Source: Oscillatoria sp. SIO1A7 (GTDB lineage Bacteria; Cyanobacteriota; Cyanobacteriia; Cyanobacteriales; Laspinemataceae). Taken from it: DNA of 48,842 nucleotides. Under the pieces are notes generated by a model, which had not been told where the DNA came from, did no database searches, and saw only the letters and a program-made list of their open reading frames with translations. Of this stretch, positions 41,123-48,754 are shown one piece after another. The stretch covers positions 88,702 through 137,543 of the forward strand of contig JAAHFN010000010.1 of NCBI GenBank assembly GCA_010672965.1. Reading direction: 5' to 3'. Made by a program: the position numbers and the translations under genes. How positions within the stretch are numbered: position 1 is the first letter of the stretch; each line of letters starts with the position of its first letter.

Positions 41123-42565
41123 ATGAGTACAGGAGCCCAGTCACAGGAGATTAAGTTTGGAACTGATGGATGGAGAGGGATTATTGCAAAAGATTTTACT
41201 TTTGCCAACGTGCGCAAAGTGACGCGAGCGATCGCTCGCTATCTGGAAACCGCTTATAGCAAAGACCGACCGGTATTAGTAGCCTACGACCCCCGCTTCC
41301 TAGCAGATGAATTTGCCCGCACCTCGGCGGAAGTTCTTGTTGAAGAGGGCTGGACTGTTAAGATTGTAGATCGCGATTGCCCGACGCCGACTATCGCTTA
41401 CAATGCCCTTAACCTTCAGTCAGCAGGGGCCTTGATGTTCACGGCTTCTCACAACCCAGCAGCCTATTGCGGCATCAAGTATATACCGGATTATGCTGGT
41501 CCTGCCACTCCAGCAATTACCGATGCTATTGTTGCGAATATTCCCAATGCCTCGGACGCAACCCCTGCAACTAGCAATCCCAATAGTATTTCTGCTTTTG
41601 ACCCGAAGCCAGATTATCTGAAATTTCTTTACTCTCTGCTGGATGTCGATAAACTGCGCAGCGCTAAATTAAAAGTAAAGTACGATGCGATGTATTCTAC
41701 TTCGCGGGGTTATTTAGATCTGATTTTGGAATACTGCGGCTGCGATGTAGAGTCTTTCCATACTTGGCGGGATGTATTGTTTGGCGGCGGGATGCCAGAG
41801 CCGAAAGCAACTCAACTGGCAGAACTGGTGGAAGCAGTCAAGAAAGATGGCGCTGACTTGGGCTTGGCGACTGATGGAGATAGCGATCGCTTCGGTATTG
41901 TCGATGAAAAAGGCAATGTCCTGACTCCCAATACTATTCTTTTATTGTTAGCGCGCCACCTGATTAAAAACAAAGGCAAAACTGGGGCGATTGTCCGCAC
42001 GGTGGCGACCACCCATCTATTAGATAATCTCGCTGCTAAGTATGGTGTGGAACTATACGAAACCGCAGTAGGGTTTAAATATGTCGGTGAAAAAATGCGG
42101 GAAACTCAAGTGCTGATTGGCGGCGAAGAGTCTGGCGGTCTCAGCGTCATTGGCCATATTCCCGAAAAAGATGGCATTTTGGCAGATATGCTAGTTGCTG
42201 AGGCGATCGCCTATGAAGGTAAACCCCTGAGCCAGCTCGTAGAAGAAGCTATTAAAGAAGCGGGCGGGCCTCTATACAACCAGCGCCTCGACCTCCACCT
42301 AACCGAAGCTCACAAAGTAGCGGTATTGGATTCTTTTACTCAAAGCCCTCCCGAATCAGTGGCCGGAATTCCGGTTAAAGAAGTCGGTCGCAAAGATGGT
42401 ATCAAGCTCTATCTTGAAGACGGAGGCTGGGTGCTGCTGCGTCCTTCCGGCACGGAACCGCTGATTCGCGTTTATCTGGAAACCGACTCCGCAGAAAAAC
42501 AAGCGAAAATTGCTGCTGAGATGGAAGATGTTATTAACAAGCTCGCTCCTTTAATGAACGTGTAA
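41123..42565 (+). CDS. Phosphoglucomutase/phosphomannomutase family protein
   Basis: The 480-residue protein has all the motifs of alpha-D-phosphohexomutases. They are FGTDGWRGI near the start, the phosphoserine loop TASHNPAAYCGIKY (Ser109), the metal loop DGDSDR, the sugar loop GGEESGG and the phosphate site RPSGTEPLIR. It interconverts hexose 1- and 6-phosphates; glucose versus mannose preference cannot be told. ATG 41123 is preferred to TTG 41114. A G-rich heptamer array begins 4-5 bp after the stop. Confidence 0.93.
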   Translation: MSTGAQSQEIKFGTDGWRGIIAKDFTFANVRKVTRAIARYLETAYSKDRPVLVAYDPRFLADEFARTSAEVLVEEGWTVKIVDRDCPTPTIAYNALNLQSAGALMFTASHNPAAYCGIKYIPDYAGPATPAITDAIVANIPNASDATPATSNPNSISAFDPKPDYLKFLYSLLDVDKLRSAKLKVKYDAMYSTSRGYLDLILEYCGCDVESFHTWRDVLFGGGMPEPKATQLAELVEAVKKDGADLGLATDGDSDRFGIVDEKGNVLTPNTILLLLARHLIKNKGKTGAIVRTVATTHLLDNLAAKYGVELYETAVGFKYVGEKMRETQVLIGGEESGGLSVIGHIPEKDGILADMLVAEAIAYEGKPLSQLVEEAIKEAGGPLYNQRLDLHLTEAHKVAVLDSFTQSPPESVAGIPVKEVGRKDGIKLYLEDGGWVLLRPSGTEPLIRVYLETDSAEKQAKIAAEMEDVINKLAPLMNV

Positions 42566-42569
42566 AATT

Positions 42570-42634
42570 GTAGGGTGTAGCGGTAGGGTGTAGGGCAAAA
42601 TAGGTCATTAGATCGCCACAACCCACACCCTATT
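42570..42634. repeat. Short inverted heptamer pair in the spacer after the phosphohexomutase gene
   Basis: GTAGGGTGTAGCGGTAGGGT plus GTAGGGC on the left (42573-42599) and CCACAACCCACACCCTA (42617-42633) on the right. The G-rich unit lies near the upstream stop and the C-rich unit near the downstream start, as in other spacers. Confidence 0.8.
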
Positions 42635-42660
42635 TTATCACCACACTTTAAACAAAAATA

Positions 42661-42855
42661 ATGCAGACTTTGCTCATTTCTTCTATCGCCGCGTTCTGGG
42701 TGGTAGCGATCGCCATTGTCTCCGTCCAAAATGCCACCCTCGTATCTTTGCAGTTTCTAGGATTGCGATCGATTCAAATTCCGGTGGGCGTCGTACTGGC
42801 CGCGAGCGTTGGGGTCGGAATGGTTGGAGGCGCGTTAGCGAATCGTCTCCGTTAG
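42661..42855 (+). CDS. LapA-domain small membrane protein
   Basis: The 64-residue protein has two hydrophobic segments (residues 4-22 and 40-58) joined by VQNATLVSLQFLGLRSIQIPV. That matches the lipopolysaccharide-assembly-A (DUF1049) family, including the VQN turn. The family supports outer-membrane assembly in some bacteria; role here unknown. It stands 95 bp after the phosphohexomutase gene on the same strand. Confidence 0.82.
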   Translation: MQTLLISSIAAFWVVAIAIVSVQNATLVSLQFLGLRSIQIPVGVVLAASVGVGMVGGALANRLR

Positions 42856-43213
42856 AAAATTCGTTACGTTTCTCTGGCGCAAACCCAAGGCTAGGGCGAT
42901 AAATTTATCTTGGCAGTTAGACCAACCGGGGCAACCACGGGGGGATTGCCCCTACTCATGCACAATTAATTTAACTGATACTCGCTATAGTTGGATTTCG
43001 TTCCCGCTCCGCTCCCTACAATTTAAGCCACAGAGGCCACAGAGCCAATTAGATTCAATCTCAGAACTTATGCAAAGTATCCAGATCCAGTATTTGTAGG
43101 GGCAATCCCCCCGTGGTTGCCCCGCTATCGCCCCTAATGCATAAAGTCTATGTGTAAGTCCTAAATCTAAATCTAAGCAATTTTTCAACTATCAATTATT
43201 AATTTTAAACCCT
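42856..43213. other. 358-bp spacer with element B copies
   Basis: A partial inverted element B interior (GGGGCAACCACGGGGGGATT at 42928-42947) and a nearly full copy at 43063-43162. No gene. Confidence 0.65.
43063..43162. mobile_element. Element B copy (100 bp, diverged)
   Basis: Ends AGAACTTATGCAAAGTATCC and TCTATGTGTAAGTCCT; interior GTAGGGGCAATCCCCCCGTG. Confidence 0.7.
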
Positions 43214-44533
43214 ATGCAAAAAGCAATTTTAGCGCCGGTATTTTGGCTAACCGTATTGGCATCGGCTCCCCTAATCTCCCTGACACCCGTTGGCGGAGCT
43301 AGGTCTATGGCAGCGGAAATAAGACTTTGGGAATTCGATCCCTATACTAACGAGCTGCAAATCACAGTTCCAGAAGGAGTCAGGCCGCAATATTTTATTC
43401 TCAAGGAACCAGGGAGGATAGTTCTGGATATTCCCAATAGCAACCTGGGATTAGATCCAATTCAGGAGAATTACCAAGGAATAGTGCGCCACATTAGGAT
43501 AGCGCAATTTGAAATAGGACGAGCCCGAATTGTTATGGAGCTATCCCCCGGGATTTCGGTAACGCCAGAGCAAATAAGCCTGCAACCCTTGGGACAAGGA
43601 AATCGCTGGGTATTGCGTCCGACAATTGACGTTTCCCAAGCCTTACCGAATTTAGAAAATTCCCCGGAGTCGGCGATCGCAGGGGGCATTCCTCCTTGGC
43701 AAAGCTCTGGGGGAAATCCAGCGATCGCCCTTACCGTTCCTCCTCCCCTAGAAACCTCCCCCTCAGAAGAAGCCATTGAAGTTGCCCTGCCCGACCTGGA
43801 AAACTCCGACCCTAATAATTTTCCAGTAGTGATTCCGGTGGAAGTTCCAAATCCAGACAACCGCAGCCCGGAACCTTTTGTGGTCGTGCCTCCCCTAGAT
43901 AATACCAGCCCAAGTCCTGCGATAGGGTTGCCCCAGCAAGAGCAATCCCTTCCAGAAAATAGCAATATATATAAGGAGAGAGAAGTTCCAAATCCGGCTG
44001 GTAATTCATCGGGAGTTTTGGATAATTCTGGTAATTCTAATAGCGAAGATTTGGCGGCGGATGTTGCGGTTTCGGCTGGAACTATTGCTATCCTGAACTA
44101 TCCCGGGACAGAACCTTTGACCGTAAAACCGGATTCGTCGCGGCAGGAGGTGATGCAAGTCCAGGTGGATTTGTACGATCGCTTCGGCAATTTAATCCTA
44201 CCGGCGGGAAGTCCGGCGATCGGTCGCTTTGAAAATTCTCGCTCTGGCATTCGCTTTGTCGTCGAAGCCGTCGTCCTTTCCGGTCGCACTCGCTCTTTGG
44301 CCGCTGTATCGGAACCCCTCAACGGGCGGCGATCGCTTTCAAAAAAAAGAACTCTTGGCTTGTCAACTCTTGGCGCTGCTGCCGGGGCGATCGTTGGCGG
44401 CATTACCGGCGGTCCATTGTTAGGAGGTGCCGCCGCAGGTGCCGCCGCTAGTTTCTTCAGTTCTCCTAAGTCTATTGTTCTCGAACCGGGCGAAGTTCTG
44501 CCAGTTCGCTTCACCGAGCATTGGCGATTTTAA
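43214..44533 (+). CDS. AMIN-domain periplasmic protein with TrbI-like C-terminus
   Basis: The 439-residue protein has a signal peptide (residues 1-34, before AAEIRLWEF) and an AMIN domain (about 35-135; TVPEGVRPQYFILKEPGRIV, then IRIAQFEIGRARIVMEL). A long proline/asparagine-rich linker with EVPNP repeats follows, from about 140 to 290. The C-terminal domain (QVQVDLYDRFGNLILPAGSP onward) has a glycine-zipper run (AAAGAIVGGITGGPLLGGAA) and resembles the VirB10/TrbI fold. AMIN domains bind peptidoglycan. A role as a wall- or membrane-spanning envelope component is likely but not defined. Confidence 0.82.
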   Translation: MQKAILAPVFWLTVLASAPLISLTPVGGARSMAAEIRLWEFDPYTNELQITVPEGVRPQYFILKEPGRIVLDIPNSNLGLDPIQENYQGIVRHIRIAQFEIGRARIVMELSPGISVTPEQISLQPLGQGNRWVLRPTIDVSQALPNLENSPESAIAGGIPPWQSSGGNPAIALTVPPPLETSPSEEAIEVALPDLENSDPNNFPVVIPVEVPNPDNRSPEPFVVVPPLDNTSPSPAIGLPQQEQSLPENSNIYKEREVPNPAGNSSGVLDNSGNSNSEDLAADVAVSAGTIAILNYPGTEPLTVKPDSSRQEVMQVQVDLYDRFGNLILPAGSPAIGRFENSRSGIRFVVEAVVLSGRTRSLAAVSEPLNGRRSLSKKRTLGLSTLGAAAGAIVGGITGGPLLGGAAAGAAASFFSSPKSIVLEPGEVLPVRFTEHWRF

Positions 44534-44655
44534 TAGTTTGTTTGAGTTGGCGAGCGTCCCGCCTGCGCTGCTAAAATAGCGATCGCTCTCCTAGTAGGTA
44601 TTTTTGAATATTAAGCAATTTTTTCCGTAGGCGTAGCCGCCCCTTCGGGGCTTGG

Positions 44656-44682
44656 CCAATGCCCAATTACCAATGCCCAATT
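44656..44682. repeat. Short heptamer-type repeat upstream of the HicB-like gene
   Basis: CCAATGCCCAATTACCAATG then CCCAATTCC; C-rich on the plus strand, directly before the start codon. Confidence 0.65.
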
Positions 44683-44685
44683 CCT

Positions 44686-44847
44686 ATGTCATATAAGGTT
44701 AGCGTTGTCATAGAAAAAGACGAATATGGATACTATGCCTATTGTCCCGATTTGCCCGGATGTCAAACCCAAGCAGATGACCTGAATGAGGTGGTAGGCA
44801 ATATCAAAGAAGCGATCGCACTTTACTTAGAAACCATCGAGATATAA
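44686..44847 (+). CDS. HicB-like antitoxin
   Basis: The 53-residue protein MSYKVSVVIEKDEYGYYAYC continues with PDLPGCQTQADDLNEVVGNI and KEAIALYLE, the degraded RNase-H-like HicB pattern. No HicA gene is adjacent. It is probably a solitary relative. ATG 44686 is chosen because the nine codons before it come from a CCCAATG-type repeat. Confidence 0.85.
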   Translation: MSYKVSVVIEKDEYGYYAYCPDLPGCQTQADDLNEVVGNIKEAIALYLETIEI

Positions 44848-44876
44848 AAAAACAGTAATTAGAGAGGGACAAAAAA

Positions 44877-45080
44877 ATGCTGGCAATAGAGCAAATTTAA
44901 GATGCGATTCTGACGCTTACACAGAATGAACTGGATAGATTGCGAGAATGGATTTTGGATTTAGATTATCGGCATTGGGACGAGTAACTAGAAAAAGACG
45001 TTGCAGACGGTAAGTTAGATAGTCTCGCACAAGAGGCGATCGCGGATTTTGAGGCGGGGAACTTTCATAGTCTATGCTAA
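44877..45080 (+). pseudogene. Antitoxin-like reading frame with two in-frame TAA stops
   Basis: From ATG 44877, with AGAGAGGG upstream, a 68-codon frame stays in register to TAA 45078-45080. It is interrupted only by TAA at 44898-44900 and 44985-44987. Read through the stops, it gives DAILTLTQNELDRLREWILD then LDYRHWDE, then LEKDVADGKLDSLAQEAIAD and FEAGN. This is the pattern of small cyanobacterial antitoxin-like proteins that precede RelE-type toxins. Both stops can come from CAA or GAA by one change, so recent decay is the simplest reading. No toxin follows. Confidence 0.75.
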
Positions 45081-45142
45081 AATAGCGATCGCTCTCCTAG
45101 CAGTCTGTCAAGGCAATTTTGAGAGTTAAGCGATTTCGGCTC

Positions 45143-45173
45143 AATGCCCAATGCCCAATGCCCAATGCCCAAT
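45143..45173. repeat. Heptamer array (CCCAATG)n, right bracket
   Basis: Four units, C-rich on the plus strand, ending 9 bp before the Uma2 start. It also adds a false N-terminal extension in the same frame. Confidence 0.9.
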
Positions 45174-45181
45174 TCTTATCT

Positions 45182-45745
45182 ATGTCTCTAACCATTGCCG
45201 ACCTAGAAAAAGTACAAACCTCTTTTACTGATGCCCATCTCGACTACAAAATGGAATTAGTCGATGGCAAAATTATCGTTATGGGACTATCTGACTATCT
45301 ATCAGGAGAAGTAATTGCACGATTAGTCGCATTTCTGAATATGTGGGTACTCCCCCGCAAATTGGGACGAGTTGTCGGTTCTAGTGCTGGCTTTCGGCTG
45401 CCTGATGGTAACTTGCGCGGGCCAGATGTATCTTTTGTGCCCGCCGCTAAAATGCGTCAAGCGCCCCGCAGTTTTGCCAAGATAGTGCCCGACTTGATGG
45501 TAGAGGTTCGATCGTCGACGGATAATATTAGACCTTTAACAGAAAAAATTAAAAGATTTTTGGAATTGGGAACGCAAGTAGGGATTTTGGTAGATCCCAA
45601 GAATTTAAAGGTTACAGTCTATCGCCCTAGCAGGGAACCGATGGTTTTGAGCAATGAAGATACCTTGACTTTGCCCGAACTATTGCCCGGTTGGGAATTG
45701 TCGGTTGCCGAGATATGGCCGCCGGTGTTTGAAGAACACGAGTAA
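45182..45745 (+). CDS. Uma2-family nuclease-like protein
   Basis: The 187-residue protein has the Uma2 layout. YKMELVDGKIIVMGLSDYLS holds the first conserved acid, GFRLPDGNLRGPDVSFV is the core PD motif, and PDLMVEVRSSTDNIRPLTEKI carries the E-x-R/K pair. The final strands are LGILVDPKN-like (GILVDPKNLKVTVYRP). These features fit a PD-(D/E)XK nuclease fold. Function unknown; the family is heavily expanded in cyanobacteria. A broken relative is at 402-1092. ATG 45182 is chosen because upstream codons are from the heptamer array. Confidence 0.9.
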   Translation: MSLTIADLEKVQTSFTDAHLDYKMELVDGKIIVMGLSDYLSGEVIARLVAFLNMWVLPRKLGRVVGSSAGFRLPDGNLRGPDVSFVPAAKMRQAPRSFAKIVPDLMVEVRSSTDNIRPLTEKIKRFLELGTQVGILVDPKNLKVTVYRPSREPMVLSNEDTLTLPELLPGWELSVAEIWPPVFEEHE

Positions 45746-45810
45746 AATTGGCGCGAACGTGGGGATAGTTTTAAGTTTTAAAAAATGAGAGTTTAAATTA
45801 CGATAACCTC

Positions 45811-45870
45811 CTGGGAGGGGTTGGGGTGGGTAAGACTTGCGGAAACCCAAACCAGCCCCTCCCAAAGGCA
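45811..45870. repeat. Inverted G/C-rich repeat between Uma2 and hisIE
   Basis: CCTGGGAGGGGTTGGGGTGG is paired with CCAAACCAGCCCCTCCCAAA. It resembles the hairpin at 46812-46875. The two genes converge here, so it may act as a bidirectional terminator. Confidence 0.5.
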
Positions 45871-45925
45871 ATTAGAATAAACTTAAAACTTAAAATTTAA
45901 AACTTAAAACTCTCTTGCCCCATTT

Positions 45926-46558
45926 TCAATTGCGCCGTTCTTGCAATTTCCGATAGACCGATCGCAAATCTACATTATGGTGGGCTAAGGCAACCATTGC
46001 ATGATAGAAAAGGTCGGCTACTTCCGAGGCGATCGCATCTGGGTCGTCATCCTTACAAGCCATCACCACCTCAGCGCCTTCTTCGCCAATTTTCTTGAGA
46101 ATTTTATTATCGCCACCGGCAAATAGCTTACAAGTATAAGAACCTTCTACTGGGCGATCGCGGCGATCGGCAATAACTTCAAAAACCTGGGATAGAGTAT
46201 CTCCTGGGGGAGCGGCAATCTGGCCATCGACTCGGTGAAAACAACTGCGCTCGCCCTTGTGACAGGCGATATCTCCGATTTGCTCGATACCAATTAAGAG
46301 GCAATCGCTGTCGCAATCATAGCGAACGCTGCGGACTTTTTGGATATGTCCCGAGGTTGCTCCCTTGTGCCACAATTCTTGACGCGATCGGCTCCAATAC
46401 CAGGTTTCGCCAGTTAAGAGAGTTTTTTGCAGAGACTCCCGATTCATCCAGGCCATCATTAAGACAGTTCCATCTAGATAATCTTGAGCGATCGCCGGCA
46501 CCAGTCCCCGTTCGTTGTAGCGAATCTCATCTACTGGGATTACTAATTCTTCTGTCAT
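45926..46558 (-). CDS. hisIE: Bifunctional phosphoribosyl-AMP cyclohydrolase / phosphoribosyl-ATP pyrophosphatase
   Basis: The 210-residue protein fuses HisI and HisE. The HisI part (about residues 1-115) has [36 protein letters not shown] and the metal ligands DCDSDCLL and CHKGERSCF. The HisE part (about 122-205) has [31 protein letters not shown] as its core and [10 protein letters not shown] near the end. It performs the second and third steps of histidine synthesis. The start matches relatives and the length is normal. Confidence 0.95.
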   Translation of the reverse strand: MTEELVIPVDEIRYNERGLVPAIAQDYLDGTVLMMAWMNRESLQKTLLTGETWYWSRSRQELWHKGATSGHIQKVRSVRYDCDSDCLLIGIEQIGDIACHKGERSCFHRVDGQIAAPPGDTLSQVFEVIADRRDRPVEGSYTCKLFAGGDNKILKKIGEEGAEVVMACKDDDPDAIASEVADLFYHAMVALAHHNVDLRSVYRKLQERRN

Positions 46559-46644
46559 TTGGCAAAGCCCCTTTATTACTTAGCTTGAGGTCATATCTCC
46601 CCCAACCCCCCGATGGGAGGCAGGGATTCAACCCACCCCTAACC

Positions 46645-46811
46645 TAGGGTGTTGACTCTGTGGGGAAAGACAAAGATGGATTTCATGCAGTTTTTGTACC
46701 GCGTCTAGAGAGGGCTGAAATCCTTACTAAGAGAGGGTTTCGGGATTTTCGAGCCGGCGCGATCCCCGTTGGTAGCCAACGAGTCGGAAAACCCACAGAG
46801 TCAACACCCTA
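46645..46811 (+). mobile_element. Element D copy 5: complete, 167 bp, 9-bp target duplication
   Basis: Perfect 20-bp terminal inverted repeats TAGGGTGTTGACTCTGTGGG (46645-46664) and the inverse (46792-46811). The direct repeat CCCCTAACC flanks it at 46636-46644 and 46812-46820. The interior has GGATTTCATGCAGTTTTTGT and GCGATCCCCGTTGGTAGCCA, then ACGAGTCGGAAAA, aligned with copies 1-4. No open frame of note. It was probably moved by a transposase acting in trans. Confidence 0.85.
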
Positions 46812-46875
46812 CCCCTAACCCCTCCCAGGAGGAGAACCCCTTATTCCCCTCCTGGGAGGGGTTAGGAGTGGGTCT
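46812..46875. repeat. G/C-rich hairpin interrupted by element D
   Basis: CCCCTAACCCCTCCCAGGAG and GGGAGGGGTTAGGAGTGGGT are inverses around AGAACCCCTTATTC. The left arm continues on the far side of element D copy 5 (ACCCACCCCTAACC), showing that D inserted into this repeat. Confidence 0.75.
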
Positions 46876-47155
46876 CTTACAGAATTTTTACCAATATCAA
46901 ATAGACTTCTTGCATAAATCCCCTCAGCCCGCCTTTTTAAGAGGGGTTGGGAATATATTCCCATAATGATGCACCTTCTAACTAAAAGCGATCGGGCACT
47001 GGCCCGACAAGCATTATCGGGCATCGGACAAGACCGCTCGTCGGAGCCCTTTGATTTGATTGCTTCCCACTCCTAATTGGGTAGAGACTTGGAAGCTCGG
47101 GGGCTCGTTCGCTATTTGCGAATATAGAATAAAATTAGCAAAAAGCTACATCTAT

Positions 47156-47246
47156 AGGACTTACGCAAATTGTAGAGATGCAGACCTAAATGTAGGGGTC
47201 AAGGGCCCTTGACCCCTACCAGATATAGAGCCCATGCGTAAGTCCC
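47156..47246. mobile_element. Element B copy (91 bp) upstream of the last operon
   Basis: Ends AGGACTTACGCAAATTGTAG and CCATGCGTAAGTCCC. The centre is a palindrome, AGGGGTCAAGGGCCCTTGAC then CCCT. It ends 22 bp before the winged-helix gene, so it may supply or shift its promoter. Confidence 0.75.
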
Positions 47247-47268
47247 GATCTATATATAGGAGAGCGCC

Positions 47269-47778
47269 ATGCTAAAACCTCAAGACATTTTTGTTTTGCT
47301 CAAAGTCCACTGTTGGCGAGCCTCGGATTGGACTTATGCCACTCTCGCGCAGAGCCTGAGCATGAGCGCGTCTGAAGTTCATGCGGCACTCAAAAGATGC
47401 AATGCCAGCGGTCTTTATAATGGCCCCAACCGGAAAATTAGGATGCAGGCTTTGCTGGAGTTCCTGGTTCACGGGCTGCGTTATGCCTTCTACGTTCAAC
47501 CAGGCTCTTTAGCGCGAGGACTTCCCACAGCTCATTCTGCCGAACCGCTGAAAAGTATGCTAGTTGTTGACCCAAGTGATATCTATGTCTGGCCTTATGC
47601 TACGGGAAAAATAAGGGGACAGGCGATCGCTCCCTTGTATCGCTCAGTCCCAGAAGCAGCAAGCGGTGACCCAGAACTTTATACCTTGCTCGGTCTTATT
47701 GACGCGCTCCGAGTCGGTCGCGTCCGGGAGCAAAGTCTCGCTGCTAAAGAACTAGAGCAAAGACTGGCAGCGCAATGA
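47269..47778 (+). CDS. Winged-helix regulator/antitoxin candidate of a two-gene system
   Basis: The 169-residue protein starts MLKPQDIFVLLKVHC. A winged helix-turn-helix occupies about residues 1-75 (WTYATLAQSLSMSASEVHAA, then LKRCNASGLY). The second half includes KSMLVVDPSDIYVWPYATGK and LGLIDALRVGRVREQSLAAKELEQRLAAQ. Its stop overlaps the start of the nucleotidyltransferase gene (ATGA). A strong ribosome site AGGAGAG at 47258-47264 supports the start. It should bind DNA and may control the operon or neutralise the partner. I do not know a named family for the whole protein. Confidence 0.75.
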   Translation: MLKPQDIFVLLKVHCWRASDWTYATLAQSLSMSASEVHAALKRCNASGLYNGPNRKIRMQALLEFLVHGLRYAFYVQPGSLARGLPTAHSAEPLKSMLVVDPSDIYVWPYATGKIRGQAIAPLYRSVPEAASGDPELYTLLGLIDALRVGRVREQSLAAKELEQRLAAQ

Positions 47779-48572
47779 ACCAGCAGATTGAGATGCTCGA
47801 AAAGGCAGCCCGGGTGCTAGAGGGAGTAAGCGATCGCATCGTATTCACAGGAGGAGCAACGATATCGCTCTATCTAGATGAAGCTTCTGCACCCGACATT
47901 CGACCTACCTATGATGTTGATTGCGCGGTCGAAATTACTTCTAGAGCTGAATACTATCGATTTTCAGAACAACTCCGACAACTGGGACTGACCGAGAGTA
48001 AAGATGCCCGAGCGCCTCTATGTCGCTGGCAGTATGAGGAGCTTACAATTGACATCATGCCAGGAGATGAGTCGGTGCTGGGCTTTTCCAATCCCTGGTA
48101 CAAACCGGCAATTGCCAATTCCATACCTTACCAAATGCCTAGTGGAAGGCAAATCCTAATTTTTGCCCCGCCTTATCTTCTGGCCTCGAAGATAGAGGCA
48201 TTTAAAGACAGAGGAAAAAGTAACTTTTACTGGAGTAGCGACTTAGAGGATATTGTCTTACTGCTAGATGGCTGTTCGTATTTAGAAGTCTCTACAGAAA
48301 AACTGATGCCCCTCGCCCGGGTATCTACGATCGTGGAAAACTTGCTTGGAAGCAGGCAACTATACCAGGAAAGACTAGATCGAGATGAAATGATTCAACA
48401 TATGCTCGATCTCTTCGATGATTTTTCCGCCGAAGAATCAGAATCGGTAGATGACGAAGAACTAATCGATAGAATTGATAGCATTCTGGTTCTTCATGCC
48501 GTTTCTGGGACATTAAACGATCTTACTCCAGAAGAAATAGAAATCTTTGATGCAGCCGTAGAAAACAGATAA
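47775..48572 (+). CDS. Pol-beta-type nucleotidyltransferase (AbiEii-like toxin candidate)
   Basis: The 265-residue protein has the nucleotidyltransferase core: FTGGATISLYLD (Gly26-Gly27), two catalytic acids in YDVDCAVE (Asp47, Asp49), and a third acid in LTIDIMPGD (Asp93). Then come PPYLLASKIEAFKDRG and DLEDIVLLLDG. These are hallmarks of the AbiEii/MNT-like group, in which toxins modify tRNA or proteins. A C-terminal acidic helical part (about 200-265) is less conserved. The partner winged-helix gene overlaps its start, giving a likely toxin-antitoxin or defence pair. Activity is inferred. Confidence 0.82.
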   Translation: MNQQIEMLEKAARVLEGVSDRIVFTGGATISLYLDEASAPDIRPTYDVDCAVEITSRAEYYRFSEQLRQLGLTESKDARAPLCRWQYEELTIDIMPGDESVLGFSNPWYKPAIANSIPYQMPSGRQILIFAPPYLLASKIEAFKDRGKSNFYWSSDLEDIVLLLDGCSYLEVSTEKLMPLARVSTIVENLLGSRQLYQERLDRDEMIQHMLDLFDDFSAEESESVDDEELIDRIDSILVLHAVSGTLNDLTPEEIEIFDAAVENR

Positions 48573-48754
48573 AAGGGGTACTATCGTATTTTAAATTGGT
48601 TTCTCACGATACGGATATGCTCCGAGTGCCGGGAATATTAGTGGAAGATTGGCTGGCAGAAGGTTGAGCATTCGGGATATAAAATATTTTAATTGGCTCT
48701 ATTAGATTTCTTTTGTCGCCTACTGAGAAGCTATCTATAATTGCCAAGCCTGAG
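48573..48754. other. Short unassigned tail spacer
   Basis: Nothing convincing. A 16-codon frame (MLRVPGILVEDWLAEG) at 48618-48668 ends in TGA and may be a gene remnant. Confidence 0.4.

Larger units (their letters stand above)
46559..47268. other. 710-bp spacer with element D copy 5, hairpins and element B
   Basis: Element D copy 5 with target duplication lies at 46645-46811, inserted in the arm of a CCCCTAACCCCTCCCAGGAG hairpin at 46812-46875. AAATCCCCTCAGCCCGCC follows at 46917-46934, an unassigned stretch at 46985-47150, and element B at 47156-47246 just before the last operon. No gene. Confidence 0.7.
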
